From positions 85,338,069 through 85,402,068 of the forward strand of contig OX638130.1 in NCBI GenBank assembly GCA_951804985.1: a stretch of 64,000 nt of DNA. Reading direction: 5' to 3'. Position numbers and translations under genes: made by a program. A model generated the notes under the pieces. That model was not told where the DNA came from, did not search any database, and saw nothing but the letters and a program-made list of their open reading frames with translations. Source of the stretch: Dryomyza anilis. Its lineage: Eukaryota; Arthropoda; Insecta; Diptera; Dryomyzidae. This document shows, one piece after another, positions 1 through 10,543 of this stretch (positions are counted from its first letter, which is position 1; every line of letters starts with the position of its first letter).

Positions 1-312
1 TGTAGATGTAAATTTTATATGAGGTATTTGAACATAAGTGGTCTGTCCGATCATGCCAATTTTCTTGTTCAGATATATAAGTAATCTAAATCTAAATTTT
101 CATTGCTCTAGCTCTTCAACTTTTTCTGTAATTTCAACAGACAGACAGAAGGACAGACAGACGGACAGACAGACGGACATCCCTAAATCGACTCAGGAGG
201 TCATGCTGATCAAGAATATATATTCTTTTCCATACCGGAGATGGTTTTTTCAGGGTGTTACAAACGGCGTACCAAACTGAATATACCCTTTTACTCTTAG
301 TGTAGGGTATAA
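1..312 (+). mobile_element. DINE-1-like (Helentron-type) element, 5' part outside window
   Basis: This copy matches, almost base for base, the second half of the complete copy at 31063-31756. Shared blocks are the ATGAGGTATTTGAACATAAG segment, a (GACA/GACG)n tract at 140-180, the CTAAATCGACTCAGGAGGTC block, and the end TGTAGGGTATAAAA. These blocks are characteristic of Drosophila DINE-1/INE-1 elements, which are non-autonomous rolling-circle elements. The 5' half lies left of the window. The short open frame across it is not a gene. Confidence 0.85.
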
Positions 313-315
313 AAA

Positions 316-1028
316 TAGCCTAATTTGCAAGAATCAAAAAGTTTTTAATTATAGAAACACTAATACGAATTATGTTCCAAATTTGAAATATATTGGACTA
401 CATAGAACAAGGCCCAATTCAATTTTATTAAATTTATCGCTGCTTTTATATTCCAGAGATCATGATTTTATAATTTCTGGATAATTTTGAATACAAAGTC
501 ACCTTGATTCTGGATCCACTTTCTGCATTACATTATCTAGAGGTGGGTTCTATCAATAAATAACTATTATTGTTTCGTTCCCAAAATATACCGGAAATCT
601 GCCTTAAAAATGCCAAAAAATTGATAACCCTTCATACAATCTTCCATTTCTCTGTGTGTTTGCCTGAAATAATCCAGAAACATTCTCGGAAGATTACAGA
701 ATTTTTGTGTCGGGTAGATTATCAAATTTTGTGAAAATTTAAAGGCACGCATATTTTAGAGAGGCTGCTTTTAATTCAAACTTCGTCTTAAATTTAGTCT
801 TAAGCTATAGATTCACTTTTCGCATTACTCTAATCTACTCTGGATTGTTTTAAAAAGTGCCTAATTTCGGTCCGTTCACAAAATATTCCGGGTATTTGCT
901 TTAAAAATTATTAAAAATTCCAAAAAATTTGCTAAGCTATACCCTTCTTACAATCTTCCATTTATCTGTGTGTTTGCCTGAAATAATCAGAATAATTCAG
1001 GAACATTTGCCAATACCCATCACATAAT
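316..1028. repeat. Noncoding stretch with an imperfect ~300-bp tandem duplication
   Basis: Two diverged direct copies are visible at about 495-705 and 790-1012. They share ACAATCTTCCATTT, CTGTGTGTTTGCCTGAAATA and an ACAAAATAT-CCGG motif. The duplicated unit is about 300 bp. No coding region is seen. Confidence 0.6.
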
Positions 1029-1530
1029 CACATAGAAAAATATAATCGACGTAAATACATCAACCATAAATAATTGAGTACCATTGGCTGGTCTAATGTA
1101 TTTAGCGAGTTCTAATGTATTTAGCAAATACATTTGCTAAAAATGTGATTATCTTTTGAAAATATACCAATTAAGGGCTTCGCATAAATAGCAAACTATT
1201 TAATCGGTATGGTCGACGTTTTTAAAGTATTTTTATTGTCTTCACAGTCTTTATAATTTAATTAAAACAGAATGTTATAAATTCTTGTGAAAGTACATAT
1301 AATATACTTCTCTGATGATGAAGTTGGAAGCATAATTAAATATGCAGCCATTGCCATCATCACCATTTTTGACGACATACTTAGAGGATGATGAAGCTTC
1401 ATAAGTGTATATCTTGGCATATACCAAATGAGAATAATAAGCGCACAATCAAACGCGCAAACAAAAATTCCATCATTTGCCGGCGTTCATTTACTACAAG
1501 CTCGCATCGTGACGCAGCGCCGCACATTGG
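1029..1530 (+). repeat. Left arm of a ~500-bp inverted repeat flanking the receptor gene
   Basis: The reverse complement of this segment recurs at 5958-6458 with high similarity. Shared blocks include GGGCTTCGCATAAATAGCAA, TTCTTGTGAAAGTACATA, GATGATGAAGTTGGAAGCAT and GCCATTGCCATCATCACC. The outer end carries CACATAGAAAAA, matching CACAGAAAAAA at the other copy. That is the kind of end many palindromic MITEs in this window have. Most likely two copies of one MITE in opposite orientation. Confidence 0.8.
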
Positions 1531-2449
1531 GAAAACCATAGTCTAAATGCTCGCATTGGAGGTAACTAAAAATTGTGAAATATAAATTGGGAAAATTTGG
1601 ACACATCAATAATGTAGAACATCATCTTTGCAAGTCATTTGAGTCAAGGGCCTACGGTATACGGACATCTAAAGTAAGCTTATTTTTTATAAAATATTTT
1701 TTTTACCAAAAAATGTAATTGTCAATGCTATATACAAATCGCTGTAGAATCGTCATTCTTTATTGGAATCTGTTAATTTTTAGTAGTTATATTAATAACA
1801 TTATTGCAAACAATTTAAGGTAAAAATTGTATTTTAGTTCTATTTATTAAGGTAGATATGGGTAGTTAAACTTATCTTTTAATTTTTAAGTATTTTTATT
1901 TAATTGTGTATTTTCAATGGAATAGAACTTGTTTGGATCATCTCGGATCAACCAAATACTTATTTACTGATTAGTAAAATCCTTTACCTACATGTCAGTA
2001 CTAAATTTATCTGCAACTATTTGTAACTAATTAAGATATTTCGATTTTAAAATACCTCCACAAGTAGTATATATAAAAATTTCGTTATCTCGATTAATCC
2101 TTAAATCCTTACTACTTGTGCTTGGAGAACCCATGAAAAATTGGTCAGCCATTTGTCCGTATGACATATTAACACTTTAAAAACTTTTTTAAGACGATTT
2201 GTCTAATATTTTTAAAAGAGAACTTCAAAAAAAGGTTAAATGGGTTGATAATGGGTTACATTACAAGTCTTCGATAATAAAAATTTAAATGATATATTGA
2301 GTTACACTAGTTTTTTTCATATTATTCCATTTAATGTTTAACCCACTTTAACTAACTATAAAAAAGTTTTTACGACCCTATTTTTGTGGGTATCAGCCCC
2401 TGGTAGCGAAAAACAAAAAAAAAAATATTCCAATGTCAGCCTTACTCTT
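1531..2449. other. Unannotated AT-rich DNA with a small dispersed repeat
   Basis: No gene is seen. At 2310-2430 the sequence resembles 45230-45455 (ATGTTTAACCCACTTTAACT, then AACTATAAAAAA, then a TATCAGCCCCTGGTAGCG-like block). This is a short dispersed element, probably a MITE fragment. Confidence 0.45.
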
Positions 2450-2590
2450 CGTATTTCACTCAGCTCTCAACAGAACAAACCATTATAGAGATAATTCTTT
2501 CTTCGGCAGCACGTTATTTTTGAATAATAATGTATCTGAGTCTATTTTCTCCATATTGGTAAACTCAAGAGAAATATTCACAAATACTAC
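2450..2590 (+). pseudogene. Fragment of LINE ORF2 C-terminus
   Basis: The open frame reads FHSALNRTNHYRDNSFFG then LNNN-SESIF. It aligns with the reverse-strand tail of the LINE at 16.4 kb (HSALNRTTHYRENSFFSRTI, RLWNNLPASIF). It is therefore a short, diverged 3' remnant of the same or a related CR1/L2-like non-LTR element in the opposite orientation. No poly(A) is clear. Confidence 0.6.
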
Positions 2591-2707
2591 TATAAATACT
2601 ACTAATCTTTGCTTTCTACTTTTCACCCCAACCTTGTATATGATAAACAACGTGCTTTTCATAAATGGACGGTCATGTTTTTAACCTGTAAAAAAACTTA
2701 ACCTTAA

Positions 2708-3137
2708 TCCCTAGTAGAAATTTGCCCGATGCGCCATCGGGAAATGATCGGGTTTTCGTTGGGTAAGTCCTATTAGAGAAAATATGATCATTGCCTTTGC
2801 ATGCCCTTATCATGCTTACCATAGCAGGATTTGCATTATCTAAGTAGTCAATGTTCCCGATCATAGGTACATTATTTGTTCCTCATAACGAAATGACATC
2901 AGACAATGATCGAGATTTAATGAGAGAAACCCAATTATGCTCGGGCTCTGACAAGGCAATTGTCGGGTAAATAATAAAATGGGGAATTGCCCGATCAGTA
3001 CATTATCATGGCCTGAGGTCAGTACATGATCAGGACACTGCGTTACAAAGACATTATGGGCCTCGTCATATCCCGATCATCTCAAATAATGACATGTTCA
3101 CTTCATGACCATGGCCCTACCAAAAATCTACCAGGGA
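2708..3137. mobile_element. ~430-bp MITE with TCCCTRGTAGA terminal inverted repeats
   Basis: The left end is TCCCTAGTAGAAATTTG. The right end, read on the other strand, is TCCCTGGTAGATTTTTG. The interior repeats CCCGATCA/TGATCGGG motifs. No target-site duplication could be settled and no coding capacity is seen. Confidence 0.6.
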
Positions 3138-3185
3138 TATGGGCTTAAAATCTTTCCTTGGAAGGTTCATAAACTACCTTGAGCA

Positions 3186-3405
3186 CACTCAGAAAAAAGA
3201 TATCATAATATTAATAGTTTTGACTATAGATATTAGTAAATAGGATAAACTATTAATTTAATCGCTACATCCCATTACATACCACAAAATACTATAAAAT
3301 ATTTTTATGTTTGTATGCAAAAAACTATATTTTGTATACTATTAAATCAATAACTGTTCTATAGACAAATTTTAATGGTATTTTATGAAATTTTATTCAG
3401 AATGC
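3186..3405. mobile_element. Palindromic MITE starting CACTCAGAAAAAA
   Basis: It is about 220 bp and starts CACTCAGAAAAAA. The interior holds AAACTATTAATTTAAT and TTTTGTATACTATTAAATCA, which recur at 8738-8950 and 50508-50710. These three form one family of short inverted-repeat elements. Confidence 0.55.
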
Positions 3406-3570
3406 ATGCTATACAAATTTTCTGTTGATGACAAAAAGTATTTTTTAATTTTTCTAATTAAGCTTAAGCGTTCCATAAAAGTTTGCGATACGCTGATGGA
3501 CATATTGAACTGCTGCCATTTACTGATAAAAACATACAGCAAATATTGAAATCAATAAATTAATTAAAAG

Positions 3571-5647
3571 ATGACAATCGTAACGCACGCCATTTATCAT
3601 ACAGCACATGCGGAGGCTACAAACGAGTCCTTCGCAATTAGTTGCAGTCGTACCATGTCTCCAATAAGTCCACACAATTTTATAAGTTTGGTCGTCATCT
3701 TTTGGCCAACATTAATACAGTGTCTCTTTTACAATGCCTCCCAACAACGGCACATTTCTTTGGCCAAGTGCGCGATCTTTGTGAGCCAACGTTATATCTT
3801 TATCCACACCAGAACAATATTGCTCATGGAGAATTGCGAAAATTGTTCCTCGTTGCAGCGTGATTACAATCTTCAGCTAATGGACTTCTTTCTTAAGAAC
3901 ACGGACACAAATATAACGCTGCAACATGGTTCATCGGATGAGTATACTGAGAATTGGAATGTTTTCATTGTGAATAATGCACGTGCCTTTACGTGGGTAA
4001 CCTCTATAAATGAGTAAAGTGCCTATAATACTAACAAATATCTATTAATTTCCGCAGCGAGCTAAGTTTTTACTATCCGATCACTTTGTACGAGCGCAAA
4101 TTCTACTTTCTAATCATACTCACACTCGTTTCTGCATCCTTAGATCAGTTACGCCTGGTTATGAGCCAAATATTCACGTTATGCATGTCATTTAAAGTTG
4201 TGCATGCTGTTATTATGTTTGAGCAGCCCGATGGAATCATCGAATTCTTCACGTACCGCCTCTACAGACCGAATTGTGTGAAGGGCCTTTACCTGACCCG
4301 AATTAATCGGTATCACAATGGTCGCCTGGATCATGATTATCTGTTTCCCATACGTTTGCGTAATTTCTTTGGATGTTCTATTAATATTACGGCGTATATT
4401 CTGCCGCCCCATCTAAGTTTCGACGGCGATCGCAAAAATCCACAACATGTGCGGGAAATGTATCGTTTGTCTGGCATCGAGGGTGATATTCTTAAAATAC
4501 TTGCGCAGACCCTCAACTTTTCAATGAGTCTAACATTGCATGTGAAGAAAAGTACGATAGCTAATAAAACGGGTTATTTTGGCGAGGTAAATATACCGGG
4601 TTATATATAATAAACTCTCTTAAAAAAGTATTTCATCATTTCACTATTTTACAGCTAGCTGCAGGCACCGCAGATATTGCCATCGGTGCCCTAAGTGGCT
4701 CCGATCCACTACGGAATAACTTCACCATCTCAGCACCCTATCATTATACACCGTTCGTGTTTATCATTCGCAGTCAACTGAATTTCGGTCCACTTCGCCA
4801 ACTGATTCACACCTTTAGTTTCGAAGTCTGGTTGGTGATCGGCTGCACAATTCTTACAGCGCTCCTCATGATCAAAGTCCTTAATAGCTACGTACCAGCA
4901 CAATTCCGGTATTTATTTATGGGCGCACATAACACCAGTCCAAACATCAATTTGCTCACAATATTTCTCGGTTACCCAGTGACATATTTACCTCGACGAA
5001 ATTTTGCACGTTTTTTGCTTGTGTCCTGGTTGTTGATCACGATGGTGTTGCGCAATGCCTATCAGTGCAAAATGTTTGATTCATTGCGGGTCTCGGTGAA
5101 TACAAAACAACCGAAAGATCTCAATGAACTGATCGCCGAGGACTATACACTAATAACGACACTATATTGGGATTTTTATCCTCGAAATCGCAGTATTTTG
5201 GTGGAGGAGAACTTTCAGGAGCGCTTCGTTATGGTTGATAAGACCGATGGTAAATACGTGTCACTCGCCTTGTTGGACGGTTTGGCCCACTACAATCGCA
5301 TAAACAGCGATACGAGTACCTTGACCTATGTCAAGGAACCAATCTATCTGTACCAGCAGGTTCTGTACTTTGGTAAACACTCCGTCTATAAGTATCCTTT
5401 CGATCACAAGCTGAAGCAACTTATGGGTGCCGGCATCACGGCACAAATTGCTCGAAAACATGTGAAGATGGAGTATGTGAGTCTAAATGTCGGTTCGCAT
5501 TTGTTGCCAAAGATCAGCAATAATATGTTAAGGGGACTGTACACCATTTATGGTGCACTAATGGGATTGGCATTTGTGTGCTTCGTGCTGGAGTTAGTGT
5601 CGCTTCGATCGAAAAGATGTCAAAGGTTAATGATATGGCTACATTAG
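3571..5647 (+). CDS. Divergent ionotropic receptor (Ir7-like chemosensory iGluR relative), 3 exons
   Basis: Ligand-gated cation channel subunit of the divergent IR family, expected in the dendritic membrane of gustatory neurons. Proposed exons are 3571-4013, 4058-4586 and 4655-5647. The introns are 44 bp (GTAAAG...CAG, phase 2) and 68 bp (GTAAAT...CAG, phase 0). They join to one open frame of 654 codons; starting at the Met at 3655, just before a hydrophobic signal-like stretch (FISLVVIFWPTLIQCLF), gives 626. Visible order: N-terminal domain; first half of the ligand-binding domain with GIEGDILKIL and ADIAIGAL; DPLRNNFTIS with an arginine where iGluRs bind the ligand carboxylate; first membrane segment ~381-402; pore region; FARFLLVSWLLITMVLRNAY at ~441-460; second ligand-binding half; last membrane segment ~618-641. 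No stop or frameshift breaks it. Ir7 membership is inferred from overall pattern and length. The start and the very short first intron are the weak points. Confidence 0.85.
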
Positions 5648-5748
5648 ACACAGAGTACCTACTGAGAATTAAGCTTAAGTTATTTTGTAACGTGTGGAAT
5701 GTTCAATATATGTTGTTTAACAAATGTGCATTTAAATATTATGTACAC

Positions 5749-5957
5749 AGAAAAAAATATATGTGTAAATATAGCAAACAATTTGATCAATACAATTAAT
5801 TTTTAATTGATTCATCGCCGATACGACCTTTAATTGAATTGATAAATATTTAATCATATTAATTAATAAATTAACAAAAAAAATAAACAAAAACTTACAT
5901 CAATACAATTAAATAATTTCTTAAAACGACTATTAAATTAATTGCATTAACAATCGC
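5749..5957. mobile_element. MITE starting CACAGAAAAAAATATAT
   Basis: It lies about 100 bp past the receptor stop. It carries CAGAAAAAAATATATGTG, then GATTCATCGCCGATACGACC and several AATACAATTAA motifs. The same order appears on the opposite strand at 53100-53395 (TCACCGATACGACATTTAAT there). It may provide 3' UTR or poly(A) sequence for the receptor: AATAAA occurs at 5882. Confidence 0.6.
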
Positions 5958-6458
5958 CATTACTGAGCACACGACGCGGCGTCACGATGCGAACTTGCAG
6001 CGAATGAACGCCGGTGAACAAGCAAACGATAGAATTTTTGTTTGCGCGTTTGGTTGTGCGCATATTATTCTCATTTGGTATATGCCAAGATATACACTTA
6101 TTGACCTTGATCATCCCCTAAGTGTGTCGTCAAAAATGGTGATGATGGCAATGGTTGGATATTTAATTATGCTTCCAACTTCATCATCAGTAAACTATAT
6201 GTTATGTACTTTCACAAGAATTTATAACTATTTAACTAAATGAGAATTAGAAAGACTGTGAAAAAAATACTTTTAAAACGTCGACGATACCAATTAAATA
6301 GTTTGCTATTTATGCGAAGCCCATAATTGGTATATTTTTGGAAGCAAATCACATTTTTAGCGAATGTGTTTGCTAAATACATTAGAACTCGTTGCTATAC
6401 CAGTTAATGGTACACAATTGTTTATGGTTGCTGTATGGTTGTTATTTTTTTCTGTGTA
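5958..6458 (-). repeat. Right arm of the ~500-bp inverted repeat flanking the receptor gene
   Basis: Reverse complement of 1029-1530. The outer end is TTTTTTTCTGTGTAG. The small open frame over 5995-6243 is an artefact of the repeat: its counterpart in the left arm is not open. Confidence 0.8.
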
Positions 6459-7331
6459 GGAAATATTAATTTTACGTTATCCAATAATTTGTCACCCCGT
6501 GGTTGATATAAAAGGTTTTCTAATAAGTTAAAATGTTACTTAAACATTTTACTTAAACTCATTCATATGAGCAAATCCAGAAAACTTTTAACCTTCATGA
6601 TACCGGCATAAAGCAATAAATAAAAATGATTTGTTGTTTTTATGTTTTACATTTTAATTGAATATTGTTAAAAATACTCGAATTAAGAAATACCAACCAT
6701 TCTTGAGTTCATGAGTTGCTCTACCGATTTACTACATGTGGCCAAATTAAGAATTACATCAAAAATACCGAAGATACGCGCACGTTTTGTGTCGTTCTAA
6801 TCATCACTATTGATACGGCTTGCAAGCTATCGCTATAATTTTTATACAATCGCTAACTAATACCCGAATACAAACAAAAATATATGTCACACAATTGTGC
6901 CAAATCCCAAACGAAATTTGGACAATTCAATATTTAAATACATATTACAAGAATTTTTGGGTAAAATTCCATATATTTGAATAAATCCATATAAATCCAT
7001 ATTTTTGATAAAAACTGACTCACGTGTCTGAATTTCGACAAATTTTGACATTTCAAACATATTTGGAGTGAAATGGGTAAAATCAAATAATCTTACCGCA
7101 GGAAACTATTTCTGGATATAACTACAGGAGACAATAGATTGTGATTTGTTGCAAATTTGGTTAGGTGTAAGCAAAAGCAAGATCAAAGTGACCTGTGTTG
7201 ATTCTCATTATACAAAAAAGTATTGCAGGATTAATTGCGTTCATTTGTTTTTTGTAATCATCTCAAACACATAATGGTTCAGTATAAGACATTTGTAAAA
7301 ATACAAAAAATACAATCCCGATTTACATTTA
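6459..7331. other. Unannotated AT-rich DNA
   Basis: No open frame with recognisable content, no RNA gene and no clear repeat boundary was seen here. Confidence 0.5.
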
Positions 7332-7715
7332 GTGTATTCACAGTTTCATGGTAATGGTACGACATTGTACAAATACGACAGTACGGAAATAGAACTGTGA
7401 GCACCACTTTTCTGTTTGTTAAAATATTTCGTCAAATAAATGCAGCTGATTCTTATAAACTTTGAATTTTTTGAAATTATCATTAATATTCCTCGATTTA
7501 AAAAAAAAAAACAAATATATAAACATTTTATGTGCACTATTTGTCTTAAATTTTACAATTGTTCTTCATTTCACAAAATACGATGCAAGAAAACATGCCA
7601 CAGGGCTACTCTTAAATACAACCGTTGTGGTATTTCACTATTATAAGGGATGCAAAAACAAATTTTACTACATGGTAGGAATACCATACTAAAATACAAT
7701 GAACTGTGAATACAC
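7332..7715. mobile_element. 384-bp MITE, TA target duplication (Tc1/mariner type)
   Basis: The ends are GTGTATTCACAGTTTCAT on the left and, on the other strand, GTGTATTCACAGTTCATT on the right. Both ends are flanked by TA. A 2-bp TA duplication with ~18-bp inverted repeats fits a non-autonomous Tc1/mariner-derived element. The interior has only random short open frames. Confidence 0.7.
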
Positions 7716-7939
7716 TAATTGTATCTTCTGTGAGAAATACCGTATCGTCTAGGGTTGCATTTTTCCAAAAAATTGCTTTTTTTATATGCATTTTTTAAAA
7801 AAATGTAGTCCTAGGTAAATTACATTTTTCAAATGTAAATAGGGCATTAGAAAAACAATTTTATTTTAATTTTATTTTTATTTTTTATAATTTCAAAGAA
7901 AAATTTCAGGAGAGAGCAGAATAATTAAAATAAAACCAA

Positions 7940-8070
7940 ATTTATATTTATATTTTAAGTTTTTGATCCATATTTTAAGATTTTTTGATCCATATTTTAA
8001 GTTTTTTGATCCATATTTGTCTCGTTTTTTAGTCCATAATCCATACATATTTTCCTAGTTTTTCATCCAT
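7940..8070. repeat. ~21-bp tandem repeat (TTTTTTGATCCATATTTTAAG), about 4-5 units
   Basis: Units GATCCATATTTTAAG recur at about 7966, 7989 and 8009, with more diverged neighbours ending near 8070 (AGTCCATAATCCATAC). Noncoding. Confidence 0.6.
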
Positions 8071-8079
8071 ATAATTGTT

Positions 8080-8735
8080 AGCCCTGATGATGAGAATACT
8101 TTTCATCATATTAATGAACAAAAACATAAAATGCAACATATATGCACTTCATATTGAGAAATTCTCTTCATTAAACCAAATTTCAATCAAAATATTTTAT
8201 TTTCATTCATTTGTTGCCGTACTTCTCAGTTCTCAAGTAGTTATTGTATGTTATTTCTTAAATAATGCTTACTCGACATGCATAAATTAGTAAAATGTTT
8301 TATTATATATTTATTTATAATTACAACTTTTTATTAATAATTTTTTTTTTTCGATAATTTTTTTTTAATTTTTTTTCGGATAATTTTTTTTTGTTTTTTT
8401 TTTTTGTTATATTTTAAATACAATTTTTACAACACTTTTTTCGAATTTTTTTCTAAAAATATATTTTTTTTTTTTTTGAATATTTCGTAATAATTCGTAT
8501 TCATAAATATTATGAAGAAATTCATCAATATGACGATTCAAATTCATTGTATTGAATATTTCGTTCTGTACTATAATTTACTATAATAATTTAATATATA
8601 TGTAATAATATATTCATCAATATGTCATTTAATGGACGGTGGTATCAATATGATGAATCTGGTAGTTGGAGAAAAAATTCAAAATATTTATGAATAAATT
8701 CATCATAATGAAGAGTTTTTTTCTCTTTGTAGAAC
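8080..8735 (+). mobile_element. Copy of the TTCATCATATTGATGAA palindromic element family
   Basis: It is rich in TTCATCAATATGA and TTCATAAATATTATGAA palindromes around poly(T/A) blocks. It contains CTTCTCAGTTCTCAAGTAGT followed by GTTATTTCTTA. That uninterrupted junction is the reference for the Helitron insertion at 40813. Related copies are at 37187-39085 (-), 40560-41885 (+) and 41890-42325. Confidence 0.65.
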
Positions 8736-8737
8736 AA

Positions 8738-8950
8738 CACTCAGAAAAAATACTATAAAATCAATAGTTTTTTAGTATTAAAATTTGTCAATAAGATAAA
8801 TTATCAAATTAATAGTTAAATCCTAGTAAAGACTACAAAAAACTATTAATACTACCTTTTAAATTGTTTTTGTATTTATATGAAAATATTTATTTTTTGT
8901 ATACTATGGAATTAATAACTGTCCTATTGACAAGCGCGTCTTTCAAGGAA
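8738..8950. mobile_element. Palindromic MITE starting CACTCAGAAAAAA, second copy
   Basis: Same order of motifs as 3186-3405: CACTCAGAAAAAATACTATAA at the start, TTTTTTGTATACTATGGAAT and AATAACTGTCCTATTGACAA near the end. No coding potential. Confidence 0.55.
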
Positions 8951-9303
8951 TTGCTAATTTGAAATATTTTGTGAACTTATAGTACAAGATCAAAGATTTT
9001 AAGATATGTCACATGAATGTGTCTCTTGGATTAAATATATAGCAGCACATTAATGTGAATTTTAGGCTTAATTGTACAAATCTCCATTTCCTAAAAAAAC
9101 TTTTAAAATATTATTTAAATATGAGCGGATTAAACTGTGTTTGATCCATTATATTATGTTTTATGAAGCACGCAAACGGCTTTATATAATATAAGGGCCT
9201 ATAAGCTTATATTCAAAAGCGCTAAGATGTGCCCGTACATTTTTTGTGAAATTTTGTTAAACCCAAAAGTTAAAGGTTTTCTGGATTTACTTAAACACAA
9301 CAT

Positions 9304-9546
9304 TTAGGCAGGAGCTTCCAATTAAAAAGTTCCTTGACCGAATACAACAACGGGCTTGGGTATGAAAATAGGGTATGGCAATAAAGGGTATGAAAATATT
9401 TTATCATCTATTTGTTCCCTGGTGCACCGAAGGACTGTTGGGTGTGTAAGCCCGTTAAATATGTATTACAACGATAAGTGTTCGAGGGAAATACATGTAA
9501 TGATTCTACCAGCTAGATATAGGGGAAATCCCCTGGGCGTTGGTTA
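9304..9546 (+). pseudogene. LINE ORF2 C-terminal fragment
   Basis: Frames read AGASN, then (after a frameshift) FLDRIQQRAW, then SLVHRRTVGCVSPL and YYNDKCSREIHVMILPARYR. This is the conserved end of ORF2 in CR1/Jockey-like non-LTR elements (compare SLEFLNRVQQRAIYLIGD at 16.9 kb). Frameshifts and the short length mark it as a dead fragment. No tail is seen. Confidence 0.65.
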
Positions 9547-10437
9547 ATTTGTAAAAAAAACTAGGAGTGGACAAACAATTAACAGATTATACAGACTTGA
9601 CATCTGCACAAATGCATTTGCAACCTACTTCAAGACATTCATTTTATTTCAAGACATGTGCTTTCACCTACTCTATGATATGAAAGCAAATGAATGTTAT
9701 GCTTACAAGAACAAAGCAGAAGTAGTGTCAATACAAAACACAAACAAGACGCAATTGTAGTGAAGAGGTAATATATAATGGTGTGCAATAAAAATTCAAA
9801 TACTGAAATACACTGCTTACCCAGTGCATTTTACATTTTTTTTTATCATTCTTACTGAAAAATGTTTAATATAGAAAATATTGAAATATAGAAAAAATCA
9901 AAAGGTATAAGAAAATAATATAATATTTTAAATTCATATTTTCATATTATCAGAAATTTGTTTCATTTTATATTTTCGACAAATGCGCTGTTTTATAGTA
10001 CAACATTTTTTTTATAATGTTATTTTTTTTTTTTTTTTTGAAAAAAAATAATTTTGTTGTATTTTTTATAAACACATAAATACCGACAACAAGATTACTG
10101 CCGTCGAACGCAGAGCGGAAGATTTGTTGTTGTTTCCAATGTTCGTTTTCTCACTCGTTACTTGTTGCGCTCACTCAATGCACTTACTATACTTGTAGCA
10201 TTTTTAGCGAAAATAGTGTCATTTGGTTTTGTATTTACAACATTTAATGTCTTGAAAAAATGTGTTGACACTACTTGACACCAATGAAACAAATACTGCA
10301 GTGAAGTGTAGTCGCTGGAGAGTCTTCACTATAATACTGTCGACTGTCATTGCAAAATGCACTGAATACTGTAGAGTGGAATAGTGCATATGTTGCAGAG
10401 GGAACTTTAAATATATTTGTACAGATGTCTAATATAT
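9547..10437. other. Noncoding stretch, possibly a diverged inverted-repeat element
   Basis: CAGTGCATTTTACA near 9826 and, inverted, TGCAAAATGCACTG near 10352 could be ends of an old element of about 550 bp. TTCAAGACATT also recurs in both orientations (9630 and 10245). No gene is seen. Confidence 0.35.
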
Positions 10438-10543
10438 ACCTTTACACATATCATTGAACTGTTCTTCAATTGGAGAGATTATTATTCAATCAGGGTAACT
10501 CGTTTCACTAATTGAAGAACAGTTCAGTGATAGGTCAAAAGGT
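10438..10543. repeat. 106-bp hairpin with ~35-bp near-perfect arms
   Basis: The left arm 10438-10472 contains TTGAACTGTTCTTCAATT. The right arm 10508-10543 contains its complement AATTGAAGAACAGTTCA. The arms extend outward through ACCTTT/AAAGGT. It could be a minimal MITE or a structured transcript. Confidence 0.75.

Noticed and set aside
3642..3863. Alternative 73-codon frame inside the receptor's first exon
   Set aside because: It conflicts with the exon frame, which joins to exons 2 and 3 without stops.
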